Below are positions 23,637-34,364 of a DNA stretch of 64,000 nucleotides, piece after piece. This DNA comes from Vibrio sinus (GTDB taxonomy: Bacteria > Pseudomonadota > Gammaproteobacteria > Enterobacterales > Vibrionaceae), in contig NZ_JAMKMR010000005.1 in the NCBI RefSeq assembly GCF_023634645.1, positions 215,795 to 279,794 of the forward strand, read 5' to 3'. The notes under the pieces are model-generated. The model saw nothing but the letters and a program-made list of their open reading frames with translations. It made no database searches and was not told the origin of the DNA. The translations under genes and the position numbers were made by a program. Numbering within the stretch: the stretch's first letter is position 1; every line of letters starts with the position of its first letter.

Positions 23637-26393
23637 TTAAAGATCAACAACAATCGTTTTACTGACTTTGGCACCATTATCATCCATCACGGTTAAACGG
23701 ACTTGATGCTTGCCATAGGTTGGGAAAATAGACGTAAATACGCGTCCTCGTTTAACGTTACTGTTCGGTAAGGTCCATTCCGTATCGACAATTCGTCCAT
23801 CAGGATCAGAGCTTGTTGACCACATGGTAACCCAACGTCCGAGATGGATATAACGGGCGCTGACCTCCGGTAATGCATTCTTCGCCTCAACAGTGATAGA
23901 TTTACTTGTTGTATTTTGCTCGCCCTTATCATCCGTGACAGTTAATGTGACGGTATAGCTGCCTGGGTTGAGGTAGGTCCACGTTGGCGACGATTCTGTG
24001 CTTGATTCGCCGTTACCGAAGCTCCAGTTGTAACTGACAATTGAGCCATCGCTGTCAGAGCTGGTGTTACTTGCGGTCACAGTTAACCCATCAACGTTTA
24101 GTGAAAACGCAGCAGTTGGCGGCTGGTTGGGCTGTTCAGCTTTCGATACTTTAATGACGCCGTAGCTGTTATCAGCGGCTTGATCGATGACCTCAATCTG
24201 GACGCCATGCTCAATGAGAAGCCGACCCGCGTCTGGAGCTTGTGGGTTTGAATAGTTTTGGTTGTCGGAGAAATACGCGATGCTGTTTAAGCTTACGTCT
24301 TCTAACACGTCACCGTCACGATTTTCGAGGCGCATTGGCGTTTGGTTGTGAAGAGAGAAGGCGGCGTCACGCACTTGATAACGAGTTTGCGCTACGCTGC
24401 CAGATTGAGCCCAGATCATCGCGTTTTGATCAGCATCGACGACACCTAACCAGCCTTCTCCAGGGTGCTTGCCAACCCAGTTATCTGACATGGAGTTATC
24501 CACATACCAAACAATTAACCCAGGATCGAAAGACATCAAGCTGCCAAATCGTTTGATGTTATTTAAGCCTTCATCCACATCATTATGGCTGCGCCACTGG
24601 AGCAGATAGTAATGAGCCGATTCATTGAAGCCATTGTTGAGACGATAACCGTTAAAGGCAAAACTCGAATTCCCTTCTGCGTCATCGATGAGTTTGCTAT
24701 TACCATCGGTGACGATAGAGATGTTATCGATGTGCAACCCTTCCATGGCTAAGCCACCATCGGTTTGATAATCAAAGCCAAGCTCTATGGTTTGTCCTGC
24801 CCACGAAGTGAGATCAAACTCGGCATCCACCCAGCCTTTTGAATCACCAGAAATAGCAGGAATCAGTCCGGTACTGTTCGGGTCATCCATTGTGGTAATG
24901 CTGCCCGCTATTTGTTTGCCGTTGATAAGCACGCGCGCATAATCGTAATCTTTTTCAATTTGGTACCAGGCTTTAAATGCCAACTTCACATCGCTACCCA
25001 CTGGTAGGGTAATTTGGCGAGACATGCTGTTTTTTAAGTCATCACCTTTGCCAGAATAAAAATCGTGCTCACCTTCAAATGGTTTAAGCCCTTCAGTACG
25101 TTTTACCGGGAGATCAACACGAATCATGTTTTGTTGATCGTTATCGGTCGTTTGGTGAAGGGTGATTTCTTCACCTTTAGTGGTAAGAGCATCGAAAGCG
25201 ATGGTCTTGCTATCTATCCATTTACCGCCAATCGACTCTTGCATGAACTGTTTTGCCCATGAGCTGAATGCGGTTGGCTGCGTGCCACCAATTTTGCCTG
25301 CCCAGCTACCTGAAGACATGATTGACCAATAGGATACTGGTTCACCTTTTCCGGTGTATTGAGTGTCATATTCGTCAGGTAGGCCAAGATCGTGACCATA
25401 TTCGTGAGCACAAACCCCTGCTGCTGCATCGATGGGTTGAATTGTGTAATCGAAAGCGGCGTATTGGCCACCAAATCGGCTAGGTACGGTACTTGTCGTT
25501 CCTTTTAAAACGTGGGGCTTACCGAGGTTGTAGCGGTGTGACCAAATAGCGTCGCTGCCTAACACGCCACCACCAGCTTCTTCACCAACAGAAGAGTGAA
25601 ATACCATCAAGTGATCAATGACACCATCTGGCTCTCGATAGTTGCCATTACCATTGTAGTCATAGCGGTCTTCAATATCGTACTCAGCCAAGTTAATGTT
25701 GGGATCTTTTGCAAGCTGATTTAGCGCTTCACGAACTAACTCTTGAGCATTGAGATCATTATCTGTTGTTGGTGAATTGCCACCATAATATGAGGCGTTC
25801 TTCGAAGCTCGGTACCAACCGGCTGCTTGTCCGGCTACACTGTACGTTTTTCCTGACTCGCTTTCGTAATATTGGCGCATGGAAATGAGGTTTTCACCGT
25901 TTGGCCCTAAATATCCTGCGTCTGAAAATAACAGGTTTTGATAGTGCTCTGGTTTGTAGCTATCATAGAGCATTTCGGTGTGTTCTGACGTTAGCCTGTT
26001 GTCATTCCAAGGGAGATCAGGAAAATCAACGAGTAGAGCAAGTACTTTGTCAGTTCGCGTTTGGGATAAGTCTAAAGCAAATATATGCGCTTTATGTTGA
26101 CCCTTTTTGGCTTCTATCAACTTAAGGACTTTGGCTCGTTTCTCCAGCGATTGTTTACCAAATTGAGCATCGCCTTTGAACCCTTTCTTGAGTTTTGATT
26201 CAATATAAGAATTCAGCGCTCGTTTTTGTTCTTCAATGGTTGAATGTTCATCGAGAATACCGTTCCTAACCAGCATTTCGATGATTTTGTCTTCATTCAT
26301 CACACCTAAGTCAATAGGGGTTTGCGCGTGAGCACTGACATTAAATAGAGTCAGCACCGCTGTGGCCAGCAGTGTTTTTCTGATAGGACCCAT
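23637..26393 (-). CDS. prtV: PrtV-type M6 (immune-inhibitor-A-like) secreted metalloprotease
   Basis: The 918-residue preproenzyme has a signal peptide ending SAHA-QT, a propeptide (about 24-105; MNEDKIIEMLVRNGIL, then EEQKRALNSYIESKLKK), an M6 catalytic domain with the zinc site HEYGHDLGLPDEYD (His330, Glu331, His334) preceded by a calcium-type DYNGNGNYREPDG loop, a MAM-like beta region, and one clear PKD domain near 755-838 (PPTAAFSLNV, YNWSFGNGES, YTVTLTVTDDKG) plus a second, weaker one to the end. V. cholerae PrtV has this layout and is a secreted, autoprocessed protease active on blood and matrix proteins. Full length, no damage seen. It lies 122 bases after a small gene resembling its own propeptide. 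Confidence 0.9.
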   Translation of the reverse strand: MGPIRKTLLATAVLTLFNVSAHAQTPIDLGVMNEDKIIEMLVRNGILDEHSTIEEQKRALNSYIESKLKKGFKGDAQFGKQSLEKRAKVLKLIEAKKGQHKAHIFALDLSQTRTDKVLALLVDFPDLPWNDNRLTSEHTEMLYDSYKPEHYQNLLFSDAGYLGPNGENLISMRQYYESESGKTYSVAGQAAGWYRASKNASYYGGNSPTTDNDLNAQELVREALNQLAKDPNINLAEYDIEDRYDYNGNGNYREPDGVIDHLMVFHSSVGEEAGGGVLGSDAIWSHRYNLGKPHVLKGTTSTVPSRFGGQYAAFDYTIQPIDAAAGVCAHEYGHDLGLPDEYDTQYTGKGEPVSYWSIMSSGSWAGKIGGTQPTAFSSWAKQFMQESIGGKWIDSKTIAFDALTTKGEEITLHQTTDNDQQNMIRVDLPVKRTEGLKPFEGEHDFYSGKGDDLKNSMSRQITLPVGSDVKLAFKAWYQIEKDYDYARVLINGKQIAGSITTMDDPNSTGLIPAISGDSKGWVDAEFDLTSWAGQTIELGFDYQTDGGLAMEGLHIDNISIVTDGNSKLIDDAEGNSSFAFNGYRLNNGFNESAHYYLLQWRSHNDVDEGLNNIKRFGSLMSFDPGLIVWYVDNSMSDNWVGKHPGEGWLGVVDADQNAMIWAQSGSVAQTRYQVRDAAFSLHNQTPMRLENRDGDVLEDVSLNSIAYFSDNQNYSNPQAPDAGRLLIEHGVQIEVIDQAADNSYGVIKVSKAEQPNQPPTAAFSLNVDGLTVTASNTSSDSDGSIVSYNWSFGNGESSTESSPTWTYLNPGSYTVTLTVTDDKGEQNTTSKSITVEAKNALPEVSARYIHLGRWVTMWSTSSDPDGRIVDTEWTLPNSNVKRGRVFTSIFPTYGKHQVRLTVMDDNGAKVSKTIVVDL

Positions 26394-26515
26394 ACTAATT
26401 TCCTTATTATATTTTTTTGATTGTTATATACCACTTAATAAAGTGGGTTATATGTTGTGTGAACAACAAACTTCCTTATTGAAGGAAAGGGTTTAAACGT
26501 GATTAAAGCTAACCA

Positions 26516-26779
26516 TTATTTTTTTGAAGCTGAAATACACTGTTTATTGGTCGTAGTATCATTTTTATTTGACGTGTTATTACTTTTATCTGCCTTATTA
26601 TTTTTATTAAATCTTTTGGAAAGATAAATCTGCAAAGACTTTTGATTTTCTTCAAAAGTTTGATTGCCACAAATGACACCACGCTCTATTAACGAGCTAA
26701 TAAGTTTTTCATCATTAGGAAGCGGGTTTGCAAAAATAATTGACGAAAATAGAGCGAATAAAAAACTGACAAACTTCAT
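26516..26779 (-). CDS. small secreted protein resembling the PrtV propeptide
   Basis: The 87-residue product has a signal peptide (MKFVSFLFALFSSIIFA-NP). The next 43 residues follow the PrtV propeptide: NDEKLISSLIERGVI against NEDKIIEMLVRNGIL, then TFEENQKSLQIYLSKRF against TIEEQKRALNSYIESKL, with about a dozen identities and many conservative changes in one gapless run. The C-terminus is a low-complexity Lys/Asn/Thr/Ser tail (KNNKADKSNNTSNKND) with a final CISASKK. Cys is present in the propeptide-like part (ICGNQ) and the tail. No protease domain follows. It lies just upstream of prtV on the same strand. It may be a free-standing inhibitor or folding helper, or the remnant of a duplicated prtV 5' end. 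Confidence 0.6.
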   Translation of the reverse strand: MKFVSFLFALFSSIIFANPLPNDEKLISSLIERGVICGNQTFEENQKSLQIYLSKRFNKNNKADKSNNTSNKNDTTTNKQCISASKK

Positions 26780-27118
26780 TGTTATTTTGCTTTATTATAA
26801 AAAACATCAAACTACATTTGTTTACATTATGAATCAATTTGTAAAGTAGTATTCATTATATGTTTCATTGGAATTGAGACATGTTACCAAAAAATATAGG
26901 CTCGAATATAAGGCATGAAATAGTTTAATTATCGCTCTAAAGAGGCAATCAGCTACTGATTGACTCCGTTGTGCGGTGTGATCTGCGTGGACCGACGACA
27001 CCTTCCTACCTGACTGGTGTTCAATCCTTTCGATTTTGCTGAAATTCGCATCTTGACGTCACTTGGACCTATATTTGTATAGGCACTAAAGGAAAGTTAG
27101 AAGTAAGGAATGCTTGTC
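26780..27118. other. divergent spacer, 339 bases
   Basis: It separates the minus-strand propeptide-like/prtV genes from the plus-strand binding-protein gene, so it should hold both promoters. A 12-base match to the shared motif (TTTGTTTACATT) lies near 26818. The part 26940-27060 is noticeably richer in G and C than the rest; no RNA or repeat is recognised in it. Confidence 0.4.
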
Positions 27119-28051
27119 ATGATTAAATATACAATCATGTGCGCGCTAGGGTTGTCCATCACCTGGGCTAGTTATGCGAATGAGAGAAACGCAGATGAAG
27201 TTGCGATTGGTGTGGCGTGGGTCGGACAGTCTAACATGTCTAACCGGGTGCTTGCAGGAATGACACAGCGATTGAATCAAATTGCGCCAAATGTACAGAT
27301 TGAAGAGCGGAAAGAGCTCTCATCCCACACCGAGTTGGCAGAGTTGGTTTCACAGTGGAATGAGTCTAAGCAGGGCATGGTGATCATGAGATCTAATGGT
27401 TCAAAATGGTTGTCTAACAATCCGCCTGTCATTCCCACGTTTACTGGTGGGCATACTCATCCAAGAACACTGGGTGTCTCTAATTTGCCAAATATAACAG
27501 GCGTAACCTATTACTTGCCAAAGGCGTTCCAATTCAATCTGTTGAAGCAACTTATGCCAGATATGAAGTCCATATTATTGTTGCTTGAAGAAGGGCACCC
27601 GAGTTCCGCTGTCGATCAAACCGATACAAAATGGGTTACAAACAAAATTGCTCTTCAATATAACGAATATGTTGTATCCGATATTAGTAAACTCGACGGA
27701 GTCATCAAAGTTTGGAAAGATAAAGTGGATCTAATCGTGCTTGGTAATCAGGCCCTTATTGCAGATAATGCGGAGCATATCGTTCAGTTGGCTGGTGACA
27801 CAGTTGTGGTGTCTTATCATAGTGAACCAATTTACAAAGGGGCGCTGGGAGGATTTGTACCTGATGACTACAAGCTAGGGGCTATGTTGGCGGACTCTAT
27901 AAAGTCGGTGCTAATTGATGGCGTGGACATTACATCTATTCCTTATAAAACGGATGACACGCCTACGTTTTTGGTTAACGGGGAAGCGATGAAACGATAC
28001 CAATTGGTTCTACCGACTAACGTAAAAAATCGAGTGAAGTTTATCGAGTAG
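27119..28051 (+). CDS. periplasmic ABC-type substrate-binding protein (PF04392-like)
   Basis: ATG 27119 is preferred because AAGG (27105-27108) is 10 bases before it and only one base before the alternative ATG 27110. The 310-residue product starts MIKYTIMCALGLSITWASYA and has a signal peptide. It shows the periplasmic-binding-protein I fold of the ABC_sub_bind family: VAIGVAWVGQSN, then ITGVTYYLPKAFQFNLLKQLMPDMKSI, VDLIVLGNQALI, and GALGGFVPDDYKLGAMLADSI (the highly typical G-x-x-x-D-Y-x-x-x-G-x-x-A block). No permease or ATPase gene is next to it. It converges on a hybrid sensor kinase 76 bases away, so it may serve sensing rather than uptake. Ligand unknown. Confidence 0.75.
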   Translation: MIKYTIMCALGLSITWASYANERNADEVAIGVAWVGQSNMSNRVLAGMTQRLNQIAPNVQIEERKELSSHTELAELVSQWNESKQGMVIMRSNGSKWLSNNPPVIPTFTGGHTHPRTLGVSNLPNITGVTYYLPKAFQFNLLKQLMPDMKSILLLLEEGHPSSAVDQTDTKWVTNKIALQYNEYVVSDISKLDGVIKVWKDKVDLIVLGNQALIADNAEHIVQLAGDTVVVSYHSEPIYKGALGGFVPDDYKLGAMLADSIKSVLIDGVDITSIPYKTDDTPTFLVNGEAMKRYQLVLPTNVKNRVKFIE

Positions 28052-28127
28052 GCTGGGTATATTACTCCATCAAAAAATCGTGATTTCAAAGTTTTGAATT
28101 TCTATATTTGAACACTACTATGACAGC

Positions 28128-31100
28128 TTACGTTGTGCTTGATTCATGCGACTCCAATATCTCTATCGCTTTATCAAAATCAAATTCTTCCAGTGCATTC
28201 CTAAGGGCGGTAAAGTCATTGGGGTTGAGCCCAATAGATTGAGGGGCAGGGAGATCGTCTAGATAGGCGAGGGCCTCGGTATCACTTTGCTGTATTAGCT
28301 CGATAAGCTCTGTATGACGTTGTGCGTCATACAATGTCGGGGCATTGTCATTGCGCGCTTTAGGGGTGCTAATGCTTAATTCAGGGTGCGACAAAATAGT
28401 GGCGATAAGAGTTTCTAGGGCATTGGTTAGCTTATCTTGTATTGCTTGGCTATTCAAATTATTTTCAACAGCTTGGCATAGAGTATGAAGTTCATTAGCG
28501 CCTAAGTTTCCTGCCACTCCTTTTAGTGTATGCACATACCGTTTTCTATCTTCAATATTTTCGTTACTGAGCTGTTCGGTTACCTCCGATGTATTTTGGT
28601 AGCTAGACACAAATCGTTGGATAAGCTTGATATACAATTTCTGATTTCCATTCGCCCTTGCTAGGCCCTGAACGGTATCTATTCCCAAGATATTCAGTGA
28701 TGGTGTGTAATTAGAAGATGTATCCTGTTGGCCTACCGATGTCGGTTTTTTGGGGGTTATCCAACGTGATAGAGTTTTAAACATATTATCAACATCAATG
28801 GGTTTGGCTACCATGTCATTCATACCGACAGCGATTATTTTCTCCTTATCTTGCTCCATGACGTTCGCTGTCATCGCAATAATGGGAATACTTGTGTCAC
28901 CTAGCTCTTTTCGAATATACGCTGTGGCTTCGTAACCATCCATGACTGGCATTTGGCAATCCATCAATATGCCATCAAAGTGATGAGATTGATAAAGCTC
29001 GACAGCGATTTGGCCATTTTCGGCTACGGTGACATCCATTCGCTGGCCCTGCAAAAGCTCTACTGCAAGCTCTTGGTTAATCTCATTGTCTTCGACTAAC
29101 AAGAGGTTTGCGCCTTCGAGGTGCTTTGTATAAGCGTTGAGGGAATGGTCATGTTGCTCAGTCTGGCTAATTCGAGAATGCTCATAGCCAAATAGACTGG
29201 CAATAGTCGAATAAAGATGTGAGGAAATAATAGGTTTGTCTACAATACTAACGCTGGGCAGGTTGCGCTGACTAATAGCGTCTGATAGCTCCTCTCGGCC
29301 GTGAGCGGTCATCATAATCATTTTTGGCATCACTGCCAGTTGTTCTGAGTGCAGGCTTTTCACAAGATCAATACCGTCTCGTGCAGGCATTTTCCAATCA
29401 ACAATGAGTAAATCATAGGGAATATTCTGGTTAATTCGGTTCTGAATAGCTTTCAACGCATCATCTACACTTGCCACCGCATCATTTTTGAGATGCAATG
29501 AGGTTAAAATATCTGACACGATAAGTCGCGAACTCGAGTTATCATCAACGATTAACACGTTGAGGTTGCCAAGCGATTGTGATGAGATTGGTAGGTGTTG
29601 TCTCAGGGCGTGGCTGACTTGCATCTTAGTTGTGAAAGTGAAGGTTGAGCCTTTACCTAGTTCACTTGTCACGGAAATATCGCCTCCCATTAGTTGGCTG
29701 AGCTCTTTGCTTATGGCCAGTCCAAGTCCAGTACCGCCGTACTTTCTCGTTGTTGATGTGTCGGCCTGAGTAAACTTACTGAACAACTTGCCACATTGTT
29801 CAGTAGACATACCAATGCCGCTGTCGCTGACTGAATATTTTAGCGTGACATTCTCATCGGTATGTTCAACGAGCGAAATGTGGATTTTTACTTCTCCTTT
29901 CTCGGTGAACTTCACTGCATTGTTGGCTAGGTTGATGAGTATTTGCCCCAGTCGTAGTGGGTCTCCTATGAGTGTGGTTGGTACGTTGTTTTCGACATGG
30001 ATTAACAGTTCCAGACCTCTTTCTGAAGCCCTTAGACCGACCAGGTTAGAGACGTTATCTAGTACACTTTCGAGGTGGAAATCAACGTGTTCGATGTCCA
30101 ACTTGCCAGCTTCTATTTTCGAAAAATCTAAAATGTCGTTGATGAGGCCCAGTAGACTATCGGCAGAGAGTTTAACTTTTTGGATGTAGTTTCTTTGGGT
30201 TTTTGACAGCTCGGTTTTTAAAGCAAGGTAACTCATACCAATGATTGCATTCATCGGTGTACGTATTTCGTGGCTCATATTAGCCAGAAAATCTGATTTC
30301 GCCTGATTGGCAGAGTTGGCTTCATCCCTTGCTTTCGCTAGCTGCTGCGCAAACTTCTCTAAGGCGCGGTGCGACTTATTAGCAAGCCCACCAAGAAGGA
30401 GCAACGCTAATAAAAAGCAGCCACCTATAATTGCGATGTAGGTGGTATAACCTTCAGAGTTCTCAACGACATCAAGCTGGTTGTCGTACGTTGGTTTTAT
30501 AAAAGCGACCATGTTGCCGTAGTATTCGTTCAGTTGATCACGCATGAGATTCATTGCTGACTTTTTGCTGACTAGCTCGCCAAATAGAGAAAGGTAGCGA
30601 CGAGTATTGGCGGCGATGGTGTCGAGCAACTCGCGGTTATCGCCTAAGTCGAAGTCACTCTGTAATGAGTGAATCGTGGTGAGTGCGCTCTCTAGGTTTG
30701 CGGATATGTCCTGAGAAAGCTGACTTTGCTGTGTAGGAGACATCGAAATGGAGAAATCTCGATCGAGTTGTTGGGTATTGCTGATGTCGTTGTGAAGCCT
30801 AAGTAGAGATGTGCCAAATGTGATTTTGTCGTTGACATCTTGTTGAAGTTCAGTGAGTTCAGATTGAATATCTTGAATTAGGTTTTGATAATAGTTTTTT
30901 AAGCTTATGGTGGAACGAGTCAGTTCATCGGCGGCATTTTCTACATTCTTAATCACCATCTCCTTATGAGTACGTGGTGAGTTGGTAATATTGCTAAGCT
31001 GAGCGCTGGTGAGCAAATAGCGATTCACTGCGTTACGTACCAGCAATATCTTACCTCTGCTTACTGCGTCTTTTGACTGATCCAAGAGCAATTTAATAAT

Positions 31101-31736
31101 GTTATTGATGTTGTTTAATTCCCATTGGAATTGAGCGAAATAACGGGATTGCCCAGTTTTGATGTAGGACTGAACATTGGTGGTTGCGCTGTAGTTGTGC
31201 TCAATGATTTTTTGCGACTCAAGGGTAATTGTTGTGATTGAGTCTAATTGACGCCTGGCTAGATTAACTTGGGAAATGGTATCTTCGACGAAAGTTTTAT
31301 GTTGTTGCTGCAACGACTGGATGGTCGATGAAAGATCCTCTGTTGTTGCGGTCATGTTGTTACGAATTGATGAAGCGAGCATGTCGGTGGTGACATACTC
31401 CTTGAATTTTAATTCGTAGGCATTAAGTAAATGGTCCACTTTTTCCCGCTCGACAGAAGGGGTGTGGATAGAATGGACTTTAGCGAGGTCAATTTCGTCT
31501 AATACGTATTTGGCCACTTGCGGAGTCGGTAAGTTGATATAGTTTTGCTCCCAAAGCTTTACTTTATCAATACTAGAGAGGATTTGAGCATTGTGAGCGT
31601 ACTGATCAATGGTGTCGAAACGTTGGCTTAAGCTGTACCACCCAACGGCGGCGGCGACGAACAAGAGCAATGACGCGAGAACAAATCCGAACAAAATTCT
31701 TTTTGAGTCAATGGCGTAATTTTGTGGTTGAATCAT
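28128..31736 (-). CDS. hybrid sensor histidine kinase with two receiver domains and Hpt
   Basis: The 1202-residue inner-membrane protein has helices at about 16-34 and 431-451 enclosing a nearly 400-residue helical periplasmic sensor (HBM-like, many Gln/Leu heptads). There follow HisKA with [14 protein letters not shown] (His489), HATPase ([29 protein letters not shown]), a first receiver ([12 protein letters not shown]), a second receiver ([16 protein letters not shown]) and a C-terminal Hpt ([14 protein letters not shown]). All phosphorelay residues are present, so the protein can pass phosphate His-Asp-His. It begins 17 bases after the HD-GYP regulator, the probable first gene of the same operon. 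Likely output: c-di-GMP breakdown through that regulator. Signal unknown; the convergent binding protein is a candidate partner. Confidence 0.88.
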   Translation of the reverse strand: MIQPQNYAIDSKRILFGFVLASLLLFVAAAVGWYSLSQRFDTIDQYAHNAQILSSIDKVKLWEQNYINLPTPQVAKYVLDEIDLAKVHSIHTPSVEREKVDHLLNAYELKFKEYVTTDMLASSIRNNMTATTEDLSSTIQSLQQQHKTFVEDTISQVNLARRQLDSITTITLESQKIIEHNYSATTNVQSYIKTGQSRYFAQFQWELNNINNIIKLLLDQSKDAVSRGKILLVRNAVNRYLLTSAQLSNITNSPRTHKEMVIKNVENAADELTRSTISLKNYYQNLIQDIQSELTELQQDVNDKITFGTSLLRLHNDISNTQQLDRDFSISMSPTQQSQLSQDISANLESALTTIHSLQSDFDLGDNRELLDTIAANTRRYLSLFGELVSKKSAMNLMRDQLNEYYGNMVAFIKPTYDNQLDVVENSEGYTTYIAIIGGCFLLALLLLGGLANKSHRALEKFAQQLAKARDEANSANQAKSDFLANMSHEIRTPMNAIIGMSYLALKTELSKTQRNYIQKVKLSADSLLGLINDILDFSKIEAGKLDIEHVDFHLESVLDNVSNLVGLRASERGLELLIHVENNVPTTLIGDPLRLGQILINLANNAVKFTEKGEVKIHISLVEHTDENVTLKYSVSDSGIGMSTEQCGKLFSKFTQADTSTTRKYGGTGLGLAISKELSQLMGGDISVTSELGKGSTFTFTTKMQVSHALRQHLPISSQSLGNLNVLIVDDNSSSRLIVSDILTSLHLKNDAVASVDDALKAIQNRINQNIPYDLLIVDWKMPARDGIDLVKSLHSEQLAVMPKMIMMTAHGREELSDAISQRNLPSVSIVDKPIISSHLYSTIASLFGYEHSRISQTEQHDHSLNAYTKHLEGANLLLVEDNEINQELAVELLQGQRMDVTVAENGQIAVELYQSHHFDGILMDCQMPVMDGYEATAYIRKELGDTSIPIIAMTANVMEQDKEKIIAVGMNDMVAKPIDVDNMFKTLSRWITPKKPTSVGQQDTSSNYTPSLNILGIDTVQGLARANGNQKLYIKLIQRFVSSYQNTSEVTEQLSNENIEDRKRYVHTLKGVAGNLGANELHTLCQAVENNLNSQAIQDKLTNALETLIATILSHPELSISTPKARNDNAPTLYDAQRHTELIELIQQSDTEALAYLDDLPAPQSIGLNPNDFTALRNALEEFDFDKAIEILESHESSTT

Positions 31737-31753
31737 CGAGAAAGCCCGCTCCT

Positions 31754-32791
31754 TTATAGGTTATCTTTGAAAGACTCTTTAATCGCCAAGATTTCTTCTA
31801 TTTGCTCCACGAACTTAGGTACCAATTGGGGGTCGAAGTGCTGACCTGATTGCTCCTGCAAAAACAAAATAGCGTCGTCAATCGACCATGCTTTTTTATA
31901 GGGCCGCTCACTTGTCAATGCGTCAAACACGTCGGCAATGGCGACGATTCTTGCGCTCAAAGGTATCTCTTCGCCTTTTCGTCCATGCGGGTAGCCGCTG
32001 CCATCCCATTTTTCATGATGATTGAGTGCAATTTCTCGTGCTAGCTGAATGAGTTTGGAGTCGCTTTCTCCAATGATGTCACCGCCAATGGTCACGTGCG
32101 TTTGCATGATTTTCCATTCGTCCTCGTCCAGCTTTCCGGGTTTGCGGAGTATATGGTCAGGGATACCGATTTTTCCAACATCATGCATTGGTGAAGCTTG
32201 GAAAAGCAGCTCTACCCAGCTTTCACTAACCTCAAGTTGCCGAGCAAGGATCTTTGAATAATGACTCATTCGCACGACATGCATGCCGGTCTCATTGTCT
32301 TTATATTCCGCGGCTCTACCCAATCGTTGAATGACTTCTAATCGGCTTTGTTCAAGCTGTTGTGTTCTTTCTCTCACTTGATTTGCAAGCGCAAGATTTT
32401 GATCGTGTAAGGAAATATGGGTTTTCACGCGTGCAATAACGATCGGAGGACTTACAGGTTTAGTGATATAGTCAACGGCACCAAGCTCAAATCCTTTTTG
32501 TTCGTCTATCGTCTCGGATTTAGCGGTAACGAATATGACTGGAATGTCAGCAGTGTAGGGGTTGGATTTCAGAGATTGGCAAACTTGGTAACCATCCATC
32601 TCTGGCATCATTATGTCGAGCAATATTAAGTGGGGTTTTGGGGAGGAATTCGCGATTTGAATGGCTTTCGCGCCTTTTGTTGCCGCCTTAATCTTGAAAT
32701 CCTCTCCGAGGATACCTGAAAGGGTGTGTATGTTATCTGGAATATCGTCCACGATAAGAATAATTGGCTTGGTTGTACTGTCCTGAAACAT
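31754..32791 (-). CDS. response regulator with HD-GYP domain (c-di-GMP phosphodiesterase)
   Basis: The 345-residue protein has an N-terminal receiver (DD at 15-16, phospho-site Asp59 in [11 protein letters not shown], Lys111 in ITKPVSPP), a coiled-coil linker ([20 protein letters not shown]) and an HD-GYP domain with MHDVGKIGI (His203, Asp204), [13 protein letters not shown] (GYP at 266-268) and the following [17 protein letters not shown]. All residues expected for an active enzyme that cleaves c-di-GMP are visible. It is the first gene of an operon with the hybrid kinase, like RpfG/RpfC-style pairs. Confidence 0.9.
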   Translation of the reverse strand: MFQDSTTKPIILIVDDIPDNIHTLSGILGEDFKIKAATKGAKAIQIANSSPKPHLILLDIMMPEMDGYQVCQSLKSNPYTADIPVIFVTAKSETIDEQKGFELGAVDYITKPVSPPIVIARVKTHISLHDQNLALANQVRERTQQLEQSRLEVIQRLGRAAEYKDNETGMHVVRMSHYSKILARQLEVSESWVELLFQASPMHDVGKIGIPDHILRKPGKLDEDEWKIMQTHVTIGGDIIGESDSKLIQLAREIALNHHEKWDGSGYPHGRKGEEIPLSARIVAIADVFDALTSERPYKKAWSIDDAILFLQEQSGQHFDPQLVPKFVEQIEEILAIKESFKDNL

Positions 32792-32981
32792 CGTAACGTT
32801 TTCCTTCCACTTGATCTTTTGCTTATCTAATAGGCATTCTTATTCAAAGTTGAAGCGACTTATAGCGCTAAGTGTGCCTTGGCGCGATACAGTAAAGAAA
32901 GCCTTGTTAAAAGATAGCCTTAACCACGATGGATGCCAACGTTTAGCATGTAGAAATAAGAGGAAAAGGGACACGCGCACA

Positions 32982-33013
32982 AAGTAAAGAATTGGTGCGC
33001 CAATTCTTTACTT
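32982..33013. terminator. 14-bp hairpin after the small gene at 33070
   Basis: AAGTAAAGAATTGG pairs perfectly with CCAATTCTTTACTT around the loop TGCG. It lies about 55 bases past the minus-strand stop at 33070 and about 190 bases before the HD-GYP gene. There is no long T-run, so terminator is a guess; an operator or structured leader of the kinase operon is the alternative. Confidence 0.5.
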
Positions 33014-33069
33014 AGCCGCTTAGTATATGCCAAGCGTTTAAGTGGACAAACTTGGTAAATAGCGTTTAG

Positions 33070-33300
33070 TTATTTCATTGAAGGGCAACAAAACTCTGCT
33101 CGCCAAAGTACTTTGCGGCAACCACTACCTTTCATTGTACTAAGCACTTCCTTTCCAGACATTTGTGGGTACGAGTAAATCAACTGCATCTCGTTGTTCA
33201 GAGCGTTACCTCGATAAACTCGGATATGAGTAAAAGTATCGCCAAGACGTTCGGACAGCATCGACTTTGACAAACAGATTCCGAAAACGTCACGCTTCAT
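33070..33300 (-). CDS. small Cys-containing protein of unknown function
   Basis: ATG 33300 is preceded by TTAAAGGAAAAAATC, a good ribosome site; an in-frame ATG at 33324 lacks one. The 76-residue product begins MKRDVFGICLSKSMLSERLG and ends CRKVLWRAEFCCPSMK. Four Cys (one near the start, three near the end including a CC pair) suggest metal or disulfide binding. No signal peptide. It has its own hairpin downstream and is likely a single-gene unit. I do not recognise it. Confidence 0.55.
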   Translation of the reverse strand: MKRDVFGICLSKSMLSERLGDTFTHIRVYRGNALNNEMQLIYSYPQMSGKEVLSTMKGSGCRKVLWRAEFCCPSMK

Positions 33301-33578
33301 GATTTTTTCCTTTAACCTTGCCATACGTTGTTCCTTTGACTTTTTTGCTTGTGAATACCGTTATTTATGTAATTGGTTTTGTCGGTTTCGCACAAAGGGT
33401 CTTAAGCGTCACTAGATACCACATCATTATACGTTTTTGTTGTTTGTCTGTACAAAAAATGCACTACAGGTTGTGTGAGTAGTTTCAAATAATCTTATGT
33501 ATATCCTATACAACTAGACGGCTTGCTAATCCACACCTACATTTTAATGATCAGGATATGGGTTTATGAGGCGGAGAG

Positions 33579-34355
33579 ATGAAATGGAAAGTGCAGTGTT
33601 ACTTGGCTGCCATTTTAGTGTTCAACTCAGGTGCTTTACATGCTGACCATTCGACTTCGTTGGATCGGCTGACTTATGTAACAGAAGAATACCCCCCCTA
33701 CAATTATACGTTCGACAATGAGCTGACAGGTATTGCTGTTGATTTGTTGCTAAGAGCCTCTGAGATTTCCGGCGATGTCATCCCACTTTCTGGCATATCA
33801 GTTCTGCCCTGGTCCGAAGGGTATCGAGCTGCTCTGGTTGGAGATGATACCGTGGTTTTTTCTACCACGCGCACTAAATTGAGAGAGCATTTATTTCAGT
33901 GGGTTGGCCCAATTAGCAAAACACGCATTGTTGTCCTTGCCCATCGAGAGAGCGGCATTTCCATTAATAGCGTACAAGATCTTATGAATCATAGTATTGG
34001 AGTCATTCGCGATGATGTAGGAGAACAGCTACTGCTTGAGCTCGGCGTGCCTCGAGAATCGATGCAAGAGCGCAGTGGTGCGCAAGCATTGGCGAGGTCG
34101 TTGAAGAAAAAACGTATCGACTTGTGGGCCTATGAAGAGAACGTTGCTCGCTGGTGGTTTGATAAGTCTGGCTACAATCAAAAAGACTTCGAGGTAGTTT
34201 ATCTGCTAAAAGAGAGCGAATTGTACTACGCTTTTAATAAAAACATAGACCTAGTTTTGATTAATAAGCTGCAACGAGCACTCAATATTATTAAAGAAAA
34301 TGTCGATCAAAATGGGTTAACGGAATATCAAACGATTATAAATAAGTATCGGTGA
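33579..34355 (+). CDS. periplasmic solute-binding protein, SBP family 3
   Basis: The 258-residue product has a signal peptide (LAAILVFNSGALHA-DH) and the family 3 start LTYVTEEYPPYNYTFDNELTGIAVDLLLRA, then VVFSTTRTKLREHLFQWVGP, GVIRDDVGEQLLLELG, RIDLWAYEENVARWWF and YYAFNKN. These fit an amino-acid-type binding fold found in transporters and in sensory modules. No ABC permease or ATPase follows; instead the next gene, 9 bases on, is cheV. This coupling suggests that it provides a signal to chemotaxis or to the histidine kinases further on. The ligand is not predictable. Confidence 0.8.
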   Translation: MKWKVQCYLAAILVFNSGALHADHSTSLDRLTYVTEEYPPYNYTFDNELTGIAVDLLLRASEISGDVIPLSGISVLPWSEGYRAALVGDDTVVFSTTRTKLREHLFQWVGPISKTRIVVLAHRESGISINSVQDLMNHSIGVIRDDVGEQLLLELGVPRESMQERSGAQALARSLKKKRIDLWAYEENVARWWFDKSGYNQKDFEVVYLLKESELYYAFNKNIDLVLINKLQRALNIIKENVDQNGLTEYQTIINKYR

Positions 34356-34364
34356 AGAAACAGC

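Noticed and set aside
24242..24556. 104-codon plus-strand frame inside prtV
   Set aside because: Antisense to the conserved PrtV coding sequence. It is Arg/His-rich with no family match, typical of a mirror frame.
29488..30189. Two long plus-strand frames within the hybrid kinase gene
   Set aside because: Both lie opposite well-conserved HisKA and HATPase coding sequence and look like reverse-frame artefacts rich in Ser and Pro.
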